This document shows positions 1 to 15,159 of a stretch of 64,000 nt of DNA, one piece after another. The DNA comes from Pempheris klunzingeri (taxonomy: Eukaryota; Chordata; Actinopteri; Acropomatiformes; Pempheridae). The translations under genes were made by a program, and so were the position numbers. The notes below the pieces were generated by a model. The model was given only the letters and a program-made list of their open reading frames with translations. It was not told the origin of the DNA and did not search any database. The stretch covers positions 4,645,144 through 4,709,143 of the forward strand of contig NC_092034.1 of assembly GCF_042242105.1 (NCBI RefSeq), given 5' to 3'. Numbering within the stretch: the first letter of the stretch is position 1; each line of letters begins with the position of its first letter.

Positions 1-631
1 CTCTTGGAAAATATAATGTGCTTTTTTTTCACTATGTGCTGGCACTTTATAGACAAATCCGTTTCTTGATTTATTAATAAACAACAATTTGCATGTTAAC
101 TGATATTGAAAATAATCATTACTTCCTCTAAACTATAGTAGAAATCATCTTGCAACCAGGTGAAGAAAAGAAAACACAAGAATCTGTCAAAATAAATGAG
201 TAAACCTACCAGGAAAGCTCACCTAAATCAGTAACAGTATAACAGAAAAAGCTGTAGTGCATCCAGCCAAAATCATCCAACCATGGATGGTTTATTTCAA
301 AGACTCCTCATCATCTGACTCATCATGAGTATTAAACACTTTTATCGCATAACAGATAAGCTAATTTATTTCTTTGGTAGTCAGGCAGATTCATTAGTTG
401 CAGTTTATTTTAATGACTTTTAGTTATTTGATTATATATCTAGAACGTGCCCCCTGTCTTGTCACTGGTTTGGATGAGAAATCCACCACATCCTTCCTTT
501 TCAAACAATGGACATACTTTAGACAAACTTTTCTCCCTCTGAATGTCGCACTCTGCGTTGTGTGTATCTTACTTTATTTCCTCTTCTCTCCCACATTTTT
601 GTCTCTCTGCCTACCTCCTGCTTTCCCGCAG
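1..631 (+). other. cyld intron, 5' edge of window
   Basis: AT-rich sequence with no convincing coding exon. The next base, 632, follows a polypyrimidine tract ending in cag and opens the first recognisable cyld exon, so this stretch is read as intron. The exons encoding roughly the first 85 residues of CYLD must lie upstream of the window. I see no other feature here. Confidence 0.7.
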
Positions 632-3600
632 GTGTTAGACAATGGCGGCATGGTAAAACTAGAGAGGAAGTTCCTGCATGAAATCCCAGCTGACCTCAAT
701 GGCCTGTTGGAGCCTGTAGCTGATCCGGAGGCCCGTCTAAAACTTCTAAGTAATGCTTCTGAAAGTTTAGTAGAAGTGGTTTTTACAGCTACACGTGTGT
801 GTTAGCAGAAGTGATGATGGTGATTATTGGGTTGGTTGTTGTAGAGATAATGGTATCAAATTATAGTGATGGATGATATTGACAATATATGAATATATCA
901 ATAGACATAGGAACAGGAGCAATAATGATAAATTACTAGTGGTAGTAATTTCAGAGGTAGTACAAACATGGGAGTAGTAATCATCCTACATTTTAGCATG
1001 ATTATTACTATTTTTTTTGACATGTAGTCTACATCAGCAGTTTTGAGGGAATTTTTTTTTTTTTTAAACATGGTCTTTATGACTTTAAGTCTCCAGGTTT
1101 TAATTTTTAAAGCAAAAATGAGACTTCAAGCCAGATCACATATTTTTTTTATGTCCTCACTAACTATTTAATTCCAAATCTGGCTAATTTTCAGTGCTCA
1201 CGGAGCATGTGCACACTGTTTATCACTATAATAGCAGATAAGATTGAGCAGATAAGATGCAGTAAGATTTTCACTGTTTTTTCAGACAATCCCGGGAAGC
1301 TGCAGCATTTTGCTTCTCTGCCTGTCGATACTCCGTTGTGGGTCCAGTTGGGACAGCAGGACGAGCTGGCAGAGGCAGAGCTTAAATTCATCGGGCCGCT
1401 GACCAGAGGGAGCAGCGCTGTGTTCTTTGGGGTACAGCTGAAGGTAAACTGGAGGATATCATGAAAGTGCAAACTTCTTAACATCCCACACAGGTTTGAG
1501 GATTTAAGTTAAATACACTATTGACATCTAAGTTGTAACCCTGAAGATTTCTGGGTTTGATTACTTTGATAAATTGCCATCTTAAGTGAACTACTGAGGA
1601 GACTGTGTTGTGAGTTGATCTTTATTTCTAAATGAGCGAGTGTGACGTCTTCTGTTCAGATGTTCATGGTTGATTAAAGTAAAATTAAAGGGAGAGCAAA
1701 AGATCTAAGAAAAGCTTGATTAAATCATGACCTGGTGCAATTTCCTGAGAGATGTTTGTGTCATTACGTGCTTTTATATTTTACATGAGGAACATTTTAT
1801 GTACCTAATTGTTTTTTGAATGCTGGACTAAATATGATCTCCCTGATAAAAATAGAATAAAAAAAATTAAATACAATAAAAACAATAAGGCAGGATATCC
1901 TGTGAATTTCTCCTGCAAAGTTAGACAATTTAAATCCAGCTCAGCCACCAACATTAACAAATCACAATACAGAGATGAATTGACAGAATGTAAATACGTT
2001 GACTGGCCAAAAATAGTAACAAAAATGTGGTTTGATTCAATAAAAAGCTTAATGATCAGAACTTAAGTAAAACAAAACTGGACTTAATGCCAGAAAACCT
2101 TTATACCTACATAGAAAATACAGTTTCTTCGCCCACTCCCACCATGCTTGACACAGACACCTGTGATTGGTCAGACAGTTTACCTGTAAATACCGTGTTC
2201 TTCTTCTCTCTCCGTCTCCTCGGCAGGGTTCAGCAGTAGGTAAAGGTCTGAGCAACGGCTCCTATAAAGGCCACCGGCTCTTCACGTGTCCCGAAGCCTG
2301 CGCCCTCTTCCTCCCTGTCAGCCACATCAGGATCCGCCACTGGTCTCGCGGCAATGGCTCCGACGCACATGAGCGAGACCGCGAGCGAGACCACCGCCGC
2401 AGCAGCGGCAACAATCACCCCAGCAATGAGTACCATAGCAACGGCGACCGCTCAAACCATCAGCAGCAGAACAGTCGTCACATTAGTTTCCACCAGCAGC
2501 GTCCCAGCAGCCCTCCTCAGCCACCCGCTTTCAGCATCCTCCCTCGCACAGCGGAGTCACTGGCCATCACAGCTCAAAACCAGGTCCAGGTCCGCGGCCC
2601 TGCCTCGATTCCACCGTTCCACGTTGGCCAGCGGGTGTGTTTCCCCCTACAGGACAGTGTCTGTTTGGGGGAGGTGCGCTTCTGTGGTTTCCTGCCCGGC
2701 TGGTCCTCGTCAGGGATGCACGTCGGTGTCCTGCTGGTCAGTACGACACGAGATAAAACTGTGGTTATACAAAAGGTCGGATCCAACGACTTTTATTCTT
2801 ATTTATCATCTTAAACACTGACATCTATTTGTACACAAGCACAAAATTGAGGCGATGAAACACATTGTCAAAAATCCAGTTTTACCATTAAATTCAGATG
2901 TTGTAGATGGTCCTGCAACATAAACTTTGTCTTTATGAGCAGTTCTGTCTGCGGCGTTGTGTTTTACCGTGTTTTACGCTGCAGGACATTCCTGTCGGTA
3001 ACTGGAACGGGCATTTCAAGGGAGAGAAGCTCTGCCACATTCCTTCCCCCGTCTACGGATTACTACTGCCGATCAACAAGGTTTCCTCAGGTATGGCAGC
3101 TTATTCACTCACTCCCTCCTCAGACACTCGCAGTACATGTTCAGCATTAGCTGACAGTGTCATTCAGTCACCAGCGAAGAGTTAAGTGTTGTTCTTATGG
3201 ATACTTCTACAGAATATAGGGCTGTTTATTAACCAGTCTTTGAAATCAAGATGGATAGAAATCTGGATAGATCACTCTGACTAAGAATACAGTATTATGC
3301 TCCAGTAAGCATTCAAAGTACAGTTTTCTCCAATCTTCCAGGGTTTTAAAACCTACATCAGGATGGAGAGAATTGAGACAAAAGGCTAATAAGTATCTAT
3401 GAAATAAACCTCATAATGGGGTGATGGTGCTTTGTGAAGCTAGAAAGGAAAAAAGCAAATGGAAACTTGACTCCGATGTGTAACTATAACTGGAACTGTT
3501 TCCCCAGAGCCAAAATCCCACCGTCACAACCCTCCTCACCAAAACCCCAAGTCCATCCTGAAGCCCGTGCCGCCGCCCCTCCCTAAGCCTACGTCACCGA

Positions 3601-4609
3601 CCACCTCCGCTCCCAAGGTCGCCCTGATGCCCCCCACCAAACAAGCGCTTAAATCTCCTCCGCTGCCGCCACCGAAACCCACCCACAAACAGCCACCCCC
3701 TCTCCCTCCTCCCAAACCCCACAGCCCAACGTCGCAGACCGCCACCAACGGCGCACACGGCCCTCCGTCGCCGCTGAGGTCGCTAGACAACGGCGAGGCT
3801 GAAGGGGAGAACGGAGAGGCGGGAGCGGAGGGCGAGCTAGAGGTGGACTCGATGGTTGAAGTGAACGACCCGCCGCTCTTTGGGGTTATTCGCTGGATCG
3901 GGTCGATCAGTGGGATTTCAGAGCCGGTGGCTGGAATTGAGTTGGTGAGGTGACACTTTAGTTTTATAGTCTCAGTTTCAGGTAAATTCAAATCCAAATA
4001 TCCAAATAATGAGCGAAAGGGGTAACCTTAGCACCCAGCAAACGTAGCACAAGTAACCACTAAATTAAAAGTTATTATTGTTTTCTGATGCTGTTAAAAC
4101 TTTGTTTACATCATTGATGTGTGTAAACCATTATATTCAGCTAGTTTAAAGTGGCAAACAAATGTTAATTTTACACCTCAATTCTGTATATGAGTGCAGC
4201 TCTAAAGCTAAGATCTATTTTAGTCCAGGTTTATTCTCATTTTTGTCCCATTGTAGAAAAACATAGAGTTTTATATTTTGGAAATGTAACACAGGTGTTT
4301 ACTCGTCCATGTCTTTAATAACCAAGAAGTTGAATGGTTTAGTTCAACACTAATTTACTCCCTGTCGCTGCTTATGTCTCTGCCACTTTGTTTTTCTTAA
4401 GGAAGGTGATGAATTTTGATTTCTTGTTGCAGCTTGTGTCTCAAGAGTTAAGTCGTAGTTGTTTCATGTTGTTGTGAAGTACATTAATGTTGCTTTCTAT
4501 TTCCTGACTTAGTTCTTACATTTGTGAATGTAATTTACATTCAGCGCTTTCTTATGGATGATTTCAGTTGTCAGACGCATTGTGCAGCATTTAGAGATCC
4601 ACACTAAAC

Positions 4610-4643
<34 letters not shown>

Positions 4644-7600
4644 AGGACCAGGAGCTGTCTGCAGGAACAGACGGCAGTTACCTCGGTGAGCGTCACTTCC
4701 GTTGCCCGCCCAACAAGGGGCTGTTCGTCAAGCTTCGCAACTGTAGACGGGACTCCAGGTTTCCCGCCCCTGAGACACCTGTCAATCAAGTGGAGCGGTG
4801 CAACTCCATAGGTAGGAGAGCACGGCCGTAGTGTCGGACATCGCCTGTCGTGATGCTTAACTGTGCAGTTTTAATGAGCGATGCCGTCTCCTGCGTCCGT
4901 GTGGCTCTCAGCCTTCGCAGAGTGGGGCAGCGAGCGCGTGGAGGACCACACTCCTCCTGTGGACGGGGACGAGGCCAGAGAGCTCTACCAGGGCTGGAAG
5001 AGAGGCATCCAGGGTCACCTCAACTCCTGCTACCTGGACGCTACGCTGTTCAGGTACAATCTGACGCTGCTCGCATTCTTTTTAGTAACAGGAACTATTA
5101 AAGAATGTTAGATATATCATGAAAAGGAGGAAACATGTAGAACTTCTTTACTGGCTGAAAAACAAATCATCCATTCCCACAGCCACCAGTGGCACATGAT
5201 GCTGCTTTGATCCATGACAAATCCAAGTATGGCTACTTATTGTGTTTGCTCTGTCTCTCTGCAGTCTGTTCTCCTGCTGCAGTTCAGCAGACTGGGTTTT
5301 GTTTTGGCCCTCTGACCCTGAAACGGGCCAAAACTCCAGTCAGGCTCAGGACCTGCTGCGCTGTGAGATAGTCAACCCCCTGCGAAAGTGTGTAAACGTG
5401 CCCAGGACACTTCTTTTTTGCTACACTGCTATTTTAGTCTGCTTTTAGTTTAACCCATCCCATCCCTGGTTAGCACGTTAATTTTTGTGCCCTGGTTTTG
5501 TTTCCAAGGTATGGCTACGTGTGTGCCAGTAAGACCATGGCCTTGAGACGTCTGCTGGAGGCCGCGAACAGCAACACAGGCTTCACCAACCAGGAGAAAG
5601 GTATGTATGAAAGCACACGCGTAGCGCTCTGCAGGTGTGTCCGCCGTGAACAGTGCTTGTGTGTGTGTGTGTGTGTGTGACCCGCCTGAGGAATGCTGCC
5701 ACGCCGCTGTTTTTTGTCCCATCATTCAGATCCTGAAGAGTTCCTCAACAAGCTTTTCCAGCTCCTCCGAGTGGAGCCGCTCCTCAAGATCAGGTAGCGT
5801 CGCTTATTTCTCCTTATGTTAAAGCGGTCCCTGTCCCTGGCAGCGTAGCACACGGCGTCTCATGAGAGAATTCACCGTCACAATATTGTGTTCATTTTCT
5901 TTCAGACTTTCCTCTAGTCCTAGTCAAGCCAGCTGAGATACACAACTGTTGGGAAGAGCCTTGTTTTTGTCACTTAATTAACATCCCCTCCATGTTTTAA
6001 GACATAAAAACACTCTTGTTGTTATTCAGATAATAATGATGTCAATCACCAACACAAACTCCTCATTTTATCTCTCTTTCGTCTCCAGATCGATGACTCA
6101 GCAGCCTCAGGAGTGTCACCTCTACCAGCTCTTCCCACCCACCCTTCCTCCCTCTCCCTCCCCCTCCTCGCCCGCAACCCTCTCCCCAGTCGATTCCCCC
6201 ATCCCTTTCTCCTCACCGTCACCCGGTCGGATGAGGGTCGCCAGCGTCCAGGCACTGCTGGAGTCCTCCTTCCTCCACGGCGGCCTCAAGTTCGCAGAGG
6301 TAACAGGAATGAGGTCCGAGAGTTCACGTCGTTTTGTAGCAAAGCTCGGGTTGTTAGAACAGCATTAACTCCCAGATCGTGTGTCGTTATCACCCCTCCA
6401 GGCTCCCTCCTCCCTCCTACTGCTAATGCCCAGGTTTGGAAAGGACTTCAAAATGTTTGACGCCATCTTGCCCACCCTGAGCCTGGACATCACAGACCTG
6501 CTGGACGACAGTGAGAACAATTATATCATTGTTTTGGTTTTCTGTATTTTTAGGGCCCAGTTTAAGTTAAACCCAAATCAGGTGTATGTTTTAGTTTACT
6601 TCAGATTTATTAAAGCTCACATAAGATCTACCTGTGTTTTGTGTAAGGTGTAGCTTTTGTCTCTCTTTGTGTCTCTCTAGCCCTGAGACAGTGCAGCATT
6701 TGTCAGGCTGTAGCCGAGTGGGAGTGTCCCCAGTGTTATGAAGACCCAGACATCACTCCCGGCCGTCTCAAACAGTACTGTCACACCTGCAACACACAGG
6801 TAGCCTCATCTTACGTCGGACCTGAGACTGACTGCTGCGAACACACTGCCTACCTGAGCAGAGTGTGTGTGTGTGTCGCAGAACCAGGTGCAGCTCACAC
6901 GTGGCTCAGCTGCTGCTCATCTAGAGAGTTGGACTCTCACCTATTTCACCTATTTTTACACAAGCGCGGCTCTAATAGACAGTAAAATGATCTGTGACCA
7001 TCATATTGACATCATAGCTGCACTGTTATACTTCCTTCACTACGGAACCAAAACAAAACAGTTTTCATGTCGGCTCCATCAGAAGAAATCAAAAGTCTTT
7101 GTATGCGGCCTGTTGATTCATTGCTCCAGGTTTAAATGGCTGTGACGTAATGATGACGCCCTCTGACACGCATTTTCTGTATCTGTTCTTCTTCTTCTAT
7201 TGATCATCAGGTCCACAGTCACAGGAAGCGGGCGTCCCACGGCCCGGTGAAGGTTTCCGTCCCTGACGGGCAGTGGACCGGCCCGCTGCAGTGCACCCGC
7301 CAGCGCATGTCTCTCTTTGCCGTAACGTGCATCGAGACCAGCCATTACGTGAGCTTTGTCAAGCACGGGCCCCTCCCCACCGACTGGCTCTTCTTTGACA
7401 GCATGGCGGACCGGGAAGGTGAGAGGACAGAGGCTCAGGAGCCACAGGATTAAAACCCCCAAAAACAAAACAATGTTGAAGCGTTGCCATATCTCTGTGT
7501 GTGCTCCCACCCAGGTGGCGAGAACGGCTTCAACATCCCGCAGGTGAAGGCGTGTCCGGAGGTGGGCCGCTACCTCAGCCTGTCAGAGGAGGAGCTGAGC

Positions 7601-7699
7601 AGGGTTGACCCCACGTCCTCATGGGAGCCCGCCCGCCGCCTGCTCTGTGACTCCTACATGTGTCTGTACCACAGCCCAGAGCTCAGTCTGTACAAGTGA
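632..7699 (+). CDS. cyld: CYLD lysine-63 deubiquitinase, 5'-partial, 15 exons
   Basis: CYLD removes Lys63- and Met1-linked ubiquitin chains from NF-kB and Wnt regulators and binds microtubules and NEMO through CAP-Gly domains. Coding exons read here: 632-749, 1286-1443, 2227-2736, 2985-3090, 3508-3944, 4646-4811, 4912-5053, 5265-5387, 5509-5600, 5730-5793, 6089-6299, 6402-6510, 6681-6799, 7211-7418, 7515-7699. They join in frame to 915 codons plus stop and align to human CYLD from about residue 85 to the end (956). Three CAP-Gly domains are visible (exons 2-3, 3-4 and 5-6; the third contains FGVIRWIG). The USP domain begins at [12 protein letters not shown], with the nucleophile Cys codon at 5028-5030. 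The catalytic His is in ETSHYV, codon 7343-7345. The inserted zinc B-box is the exon beginning TLRQCSICQ. The protein ends in SLYK like the human one. Odd points are a long proline-rich linker, a Pro/Ser insert inside the catalytic domain, and no visible TRAF2 PxQxS motif. Identity is secure; which teleost paralog (a or b) is not known. Confidence 0.95.
2400..2620 (+). other. CYLD low-complexity linker between CAP-Gly 1 and 2
   Basis: Within the 510-base cyld exon, about 75-85 residues rich in Arg, His, Ser, Asn and Gln (for example [12 protein letters not shown] and SNHQQQNSR) separate the first and second CAP-Gly domains. From memory the human linker is roughly half as long and acidic. The frame stays open across the exon, so this is a real expansion. 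It is presumably disordered. Confidence 0.7.
3508..3944 (+). other. CYLD proline-rich linker and start of CAP-Gly 3
   Basis: The exon encodes about 95 residues of proline-rich sequence with repeated SH3-ligand-like units ([24 protein letters not shown]) before the third CAP-Gly. In human CYLD the equivalent linker carries the PVQES TRAF2-binding motif; I see no PxQxS/T/E here. Confidence 0.75.
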
Positions 7700-8720
7700 C
7701 CTGTTTAGATTAAAGAAGCTTCTCGGGCCCTGTTCCCACTTGGCAGTGAAATGCATCTTGGGTGATCTTAGCCTCAGTTTGTGCTTCTCATGTTTCAGGT
7801 AATTCAGTTTCGTAATCCAAGTAAAACTGTGTCAGGAAACAACACTTCTACGTGCTCACATTTGAGTACAATATAAAGCAAACTTTCAGAGTTTTACTAT
7901 CACCTGTTTTTGCTTATATTAATATTACTCTGTATTATTTTGTCTTTCTGCATTTTTGTCTTGTTTTGAACAAAAAGAGCAAGGAGATGTGTCATTTTTG
8001 GCTTCTTGGACAACAAACAGAATTTTAACTTGTGAAACGGGATACAAATGATTTTGTGTGGCGCAACAAATAGAATATTTTTCCATCCAAAGAGTTTCTG
8101 AGAATTGTGGTTGTTAATTGTACACAAGGGGCACAAACAGGGTACCAATCACCTCTAATCAAAGGTTTGGCTGCTACACTGAGATTTTATTCCTTAAGCC
8201 ATATTCAGTGTTCTGAGAATACAAGCTAGAGCCTGACCTAGTTTATCACAGATAATGTGTATGAATTTACAGTTTTTTTTTTCTTTGTTGCAGCTTTTGC
8301 AGTTTCCCTACAGATATAAATGAACGTGTTCAAATTCTGATCACATTCAAGATGCATTTTAGACCTTTACAGGTGTGTTGATGTAGGCCGTATCTGGTTA
8401 TGCTGTCTGAACAAAATGTGATGCCTATGTGAGGAACTAATGAACAAAAATGCTGTGTGTTTGGTAAATTAGTCTGAGTGGTGGCGGCACCGGTCTGTAC
8501 ACCAGAGTGCCTTAATCCCACTGTGCCAGTAACATATAACAAGTACACTTTACAAAACAATTTGCACTTCTTCATTTACCTGTGTATGTAAATATAATAT
8601 TGTTGCCTTAAACTGACTGCACTCAGATGTTTAATTTTTTTGTATTGCTTACACGTTGTTTGAAATAAGACACAATGGGGATGATGTCCCCACTAATAAA
8701 TGTTTTTGATACTTCTCTAG
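7700..8720 (+). other. cyld 3' UTR and poly(A) signal
   Basis: AT-rich sequence follows the stop codon at 7697-7699. The clearest polyadenylation hexamer, AATAAA, is at 8695-8700 and is followed by a T/GT-rich stretch, giving a 3' UTR of about 1 kb. The end is inferred from the signal only. Confidence 0.6.
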
Positions 8721-9060
8721 TTTGTTTATATTTCTCTGTGTGCCTTTTAAATTTATTTCTCTTTTTTATTTAAGTGTATCCACAAACATGCATGTCAACA
8801 TAAGGTACATTATTGAGCATTCAAACATCACTCAAAATTACTTATTTATATTGAAAATAAATACCTAAATATATAATATAAAAACATTTACCAAATAATA
8901 GTAAGTACAAGCACTTAAATACATGTATTAGAGGATATTATTATATTACAGTTACATTATATTATATATGTACCAATTAAATTATCTAATTTTTGCAATA
9001 AACTTAATTAAAACCGGCACGACAAGCAAAAAAAAACCATGCAGCTTGTATATACAACTT
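8721..9060. other. cyld-emc4 intergenic, AT-rich
   Basis: Very AT-rich spacer with runs such as attatattacag and no open frame or splice pattern that I would support. Nothing else is seen before the CCAAT cluster. Confidence 0.6.
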
Positions 9061-9084
9061 ATATTAAAATAGTTCAGTGTTTCT

Positions 9085-9260
9085 TTCTTCCGGCCAATCA
9101 GAGAGCGCCTCACTTTCGGCCAATCAGAGTGTTTCTTTCTTTTGGCCAATCAGGAAGCCCGTCACTTACAGCTCCCGGATGTGCCGCTCTGCTCCCTATC
9201 GTCAGCGTAACTGCGTCATCAGAACGAGCCCCGGAAACAGCGAGCGACGAGGGGTCGATT
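9085..9260 (+). promoter_or_regulatory. emc4 promoter with three NF-Y CCAAT boxes
   Basis: Three copies of GGCCAATCAG occur, with CCAAT at 9094-9098, 9120-9124 and 9146-9150, each exactly 26 bases from the next and in the same orientation. CCAAT flanked by GG and CAG is the optimal NF-Y site. The array lies upstream of the putative first emc4 exon and no TATA box is evident. NF-Y arrays are typical of TATA-less housekeeping promoters; factor binding here is inferred. Confidence 0.65.
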
Positions 9261-9354
9261 GGTTCCTCGGCGCAGCAAGCTAGCTTTAGCTTATTTCATC
9301 AAACAAAATAACAATAAATAAACCAAATAGCGGACGTTTGGATGTTCTTGTGAG
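9260..9354 (+). other. emc4 5' noncoding exon (predicted)
   Basis: Sequence downstream of the CCAAT array ends at CTTGTGAG followed by gtaaga, a strong splice donor at 9354/9355. The acceptor at 9934 (ctctgtag) opens the exon that contains the emc4 start codon at 9976. The transcription start is not defined; the left edge is a guess. Confidence 0.5.
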
Positions 9355-9975
9355 GTAAGACGATTGTTAACTAATAGCACGTGGGGTTATTTGGATATTA
9401 CGTCGTGTCTGAGATATTTAGATCCAGCTTTTCATCGTGCATGGTCGTTTTAATGTTAAGGCTTTATGTTTAAATTGTGCTGGCGTCGCTTTTACTTGTA
9501 CAGGAGAAAGCGTGCGATGTTTCACTGTTCAGTAATGTTTGCTTATGACAGCGTCCTTCTGACGTTTTATGTCGAGATTCCCATAAACCTTAAATCAGGG
9601 GAAACCGTTACACATGGCTTAAACACATTTATGTACATTAACAGGTCGTATTTATTGAAAAGCGCACACCAATATGATGTAGTGGAGCCGGTCACATAGA
9701 GTCCTGATTGCACGTACTAAACAGAACAGGGTGTAAAAACGGAGTTTGAATGACATTCAGTGTAAAAAGACATAATCTTGTGTACACTAAAAGTGTTTAT
9801 GGCAAATTAATAAGCTGTGCACTGCTTGTAAAGAAATATAATTGCTTGGAGGCTGTCTGCCAAACACTGCACTTATAGAGAGCTGAAGAATAAAGGAACA
9901 ACTTCCCATCTGATTTGTGTTTTTATCTCTGTAGGTGCTTTCTGTCTCTGAGGTCCAGCAGTGCAGCCGGTTGCC

Positions 9976-12194
<2,219 letters not shown>

Positions 12195-12550
12195 AGAGGA
12201 CGGAGCGTGCACAAAGCAGATTCACATATTTCCAGAGGTTATATACTGTACAGCCCGGCTGCCTGTTAAAGCTCCTGTCAGCGACACGCTCGGCCTCCCC
12301 AGCAGCGGTTACAGCAGGCAAGACGTTGGTTAAATCAGCAGCAGGGTGTGTGCGGCAGCTTTTCTCCGCCACACACACACTCGTTTTGTTTGCCTTCCTA
12401 TACGTTCAGCCTTTGTTCTGCTCTGCTTCATGACCTCCGTTGTTCCCCACTTCATTTTTTGCTTTCTAACACAACAGGAGTTTATTTTTGAGGTTATTTT
12501 ACAGAATAAAGAATTATGCCCAGTTTTTACAGGGGTCCAACATCAATAAA
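12195..12550 (+). other. emc4 3' UTR
   Basis: After the stop at 12192-12194 the first plausible poly(A) signals are AATAAA at 12505-12510 and again at about 12544-12549. A further AATAAA near 12845 could serve a longer form. Confidence 0.5.
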
Positions 12551-15150
12551 TGAGAATTTTATCTATATATAACTCTTAAAAATGGATTTACCAGCCTGTA
12601 AAGTGTTAAAATGACGATAGAGAAGGGTGTATTATTATTATTAGGTTGTATTTCAGTAGTGTAATGTCTCCATTCATTGGTTCCTCAGTTTGTAGTGAAA
12701 CTTCATTTTGTTAACAGCTTATGGTAATACTTTGAGCATGCAAGCAGCAACATTTACTAACCTGTTTAATTTATACTGATTTGCTCTATGAAGATGTTCT
12801 ATGAAATAAAATCTTATTGGCTGAATTAAACTGTTTTCAACTGTCAATAAATGTTGGATGAAAAAAGGTGATTTTTTTTTTTTGTTGTAAAGCTTGTAAG
12901 CAATTGTATAAACGTTAGAGGCCTTCAGCGTTCTAGAAAAACACGGACACGACATACGCGGCATGATCAGTAAAGACAGTGCTGCCTTTTTGTTATGTAC
13001 ATTTGTCATATTTGTTGAAAAAAAAAAAACACACAGGCTGCTTGTTTTTTTTTTTCAAAAGTGGGTGTGGAGAACAGCAAACCAAATAACTTTTAGCAAA
13101 ATTGGACAATCTTTAGTGTAAACATACTATGAGACAAAGTCAGTTTACAATAGAAGCTCTTCACCAACGCTGATGGAGGAATGATATTTGTTTTGTGTAT
13201 GTTACGTATGTCACTTTACAAAACATACATCTTTTGGTAAAACTTATGCAAAGACAAACAAAATTATTATTATAAAGTGACAAATGATTTTCCAGAAAAA
13301 CACTGTGTGATGATGCATATTGAAAAATATAGGATTAAATCTATCTCTAGTTGTAGCCATCTTTTTTATTTTCCAAATTTTAAGATAAGAGACTTTATTT
13401 ACACTGGAAATTGCAGAAATAAAGTGTCTGTGAAAGAATTAGTGCAAAAACAGGATATAACAAAATGTAAAAATAAATGCAAATATAAAAATGAGAGAAA
13501 AAATATATATACAATATATAAATGTATGCATTGCACAAGATATTACGAGTGTCTGGCAGTAGTAAGAACCTAATTTATGGAAAAGTAGAACAAAAGTCAT
13601 CAAAAGAGCACTACACAATTGTGTGTCTTGAGAAAATAAGATTTAAAAAAAAGCCGTAGTCAAACAACGCCGCTCTGGGCTTCCATACATACAAGTCCTA
13701 CAATAGGACTTACTTTTTACTACCAACTAAAAATGTCACAACTTGGCAACTCTTGAGTTGTACGTTGCGGCAACATTATATGATAATTCTGTTCAATCCA
13801 ACCAGAAATAAAAAGCAGTTTAAACCTCTCAAAATAATCTCTCTCTTTTACTTTTTTTTTTTTTACTCTTCATTTCACAATGTTCTGCTTTGTGGGTGTG
13901 TGTGTGTGTGTGTGTGTGTGTTTGGCATCGGTATCAGCAGCAACACCCTGGAGGCAGAACAAAAGCAGTCAGGTGGGGCTGAGGGAAAACTTGAGAGGCG
14001 AGTAGTAGAAAGTTTGTACGGCTTTTGTTCTTGTCATGGATGAATAGGTGTGAAAGGTGGACACTAACACAGAACTTGATTTCATATGGACTAGTTGCAT
14101 ATTTACAATGTGCAGCCTAAATGTTCAGTACTGTATGCAGGGTATGTAATGATGATTGGTGCATATTCCCTCTGTCCCTGCAGGTCTGGACAGCTATAAA
14201 AAGCTTTCATGTATACACTGGATTAGTGTTACAAAGATCAGTAGTCCAGATAATCTAATTGATGGGATTACGTTTGCAAGTGTCTTTCTTTTATTTACTC
14301 TACTTTTGTCTTTTTTTCTGCCATAAATGTCTTGCAAACAAAAATACAATACTCTCTCTTTACTCGCTCCTATTATGTTCCTAATTGGGATCATCCTGAT
14401 GTTCCCATTATTAGTTTTTGATATATTTTAATAGCTACATTTATGTGTTTAGAAGCTTTAAGAGGCTTTCAACGTATTCAGTCAAAATTATGGACACCAA
14501 GACAATATTTTGACATTTAAAGCCAACATATGAGATTGAAAGATTATGAGAAAGATATTGACTGTAACTAAGTACATTTACTCAATATTTCATTAAGTAA
14601 ACAACCTGTATGATTTGTCTACCACTGGTAAATCACAATTTGTATTTTATCTATTTCACCTCCATTTTCACTTTTTTTGTGACTTACTTCTTGGTGTGGC
14701 TATATCACAGTGGTGGAATGTAACTAAGTACATTTACTCAATACTTTCTATGTTTTTTACTTGGATATTTCCATTTTTATATACTTTTACACTTCTACTG
14801 CAGTGATTTTGGAGACCATTTTGCAAAACAACACTTTTGTACACCTAGCTGGGTAAGACTTTAAATGCAAGACTACTAGGACTTTGATTTTAAACTGTGT
14901 TTTTACTATTTTCACACATGTAAATGATCTGAATAATTGGACCACACCAGTATTATAATTCTGACTTAATGCTAGACTTTGACAGTGCATATTTTGTCTA
15001 GTATAACTGTAATTTAACTCATATTTTCATCTCCATTTTCACTCTTTTGATATACTCATAGATACATTTATTACTGTACTTTAACTTTTAATGACTGGAC
15101 GTCCATGCAGACATGTAACAATAATAATAATAAAAAAAAAAACACACACA
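12551..15150. other. emc4-lpcat4 intergenic region
   Basis: AT-rich spacer without supported genes. It holds short poly-A/T runs, a (GT)12 tract at about 13897-13921 and degraded interspersed repeat sequence around 14565-14800. The open frames here are short and have no family signature. Confidence 0.6.
14565..14800. repeat. Teleost MITE-like repeat remnant
   Basis: The phrase 'gtggtggaatgtaactaagtacatttactcaatactt...ttacttggatatttccattttt...tacttttacacttctactgc' (about 14708-14801) matches a repeat very common in fish genomes. A second partial copy, 'gtaactaagtacatttactcaatattt', is at about 14565-14592. A relative reading toward the other end of the element is at about 33495-33650. Confidence 0.65.
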
Positions 15151-15159
15151 GTTTGGTTT

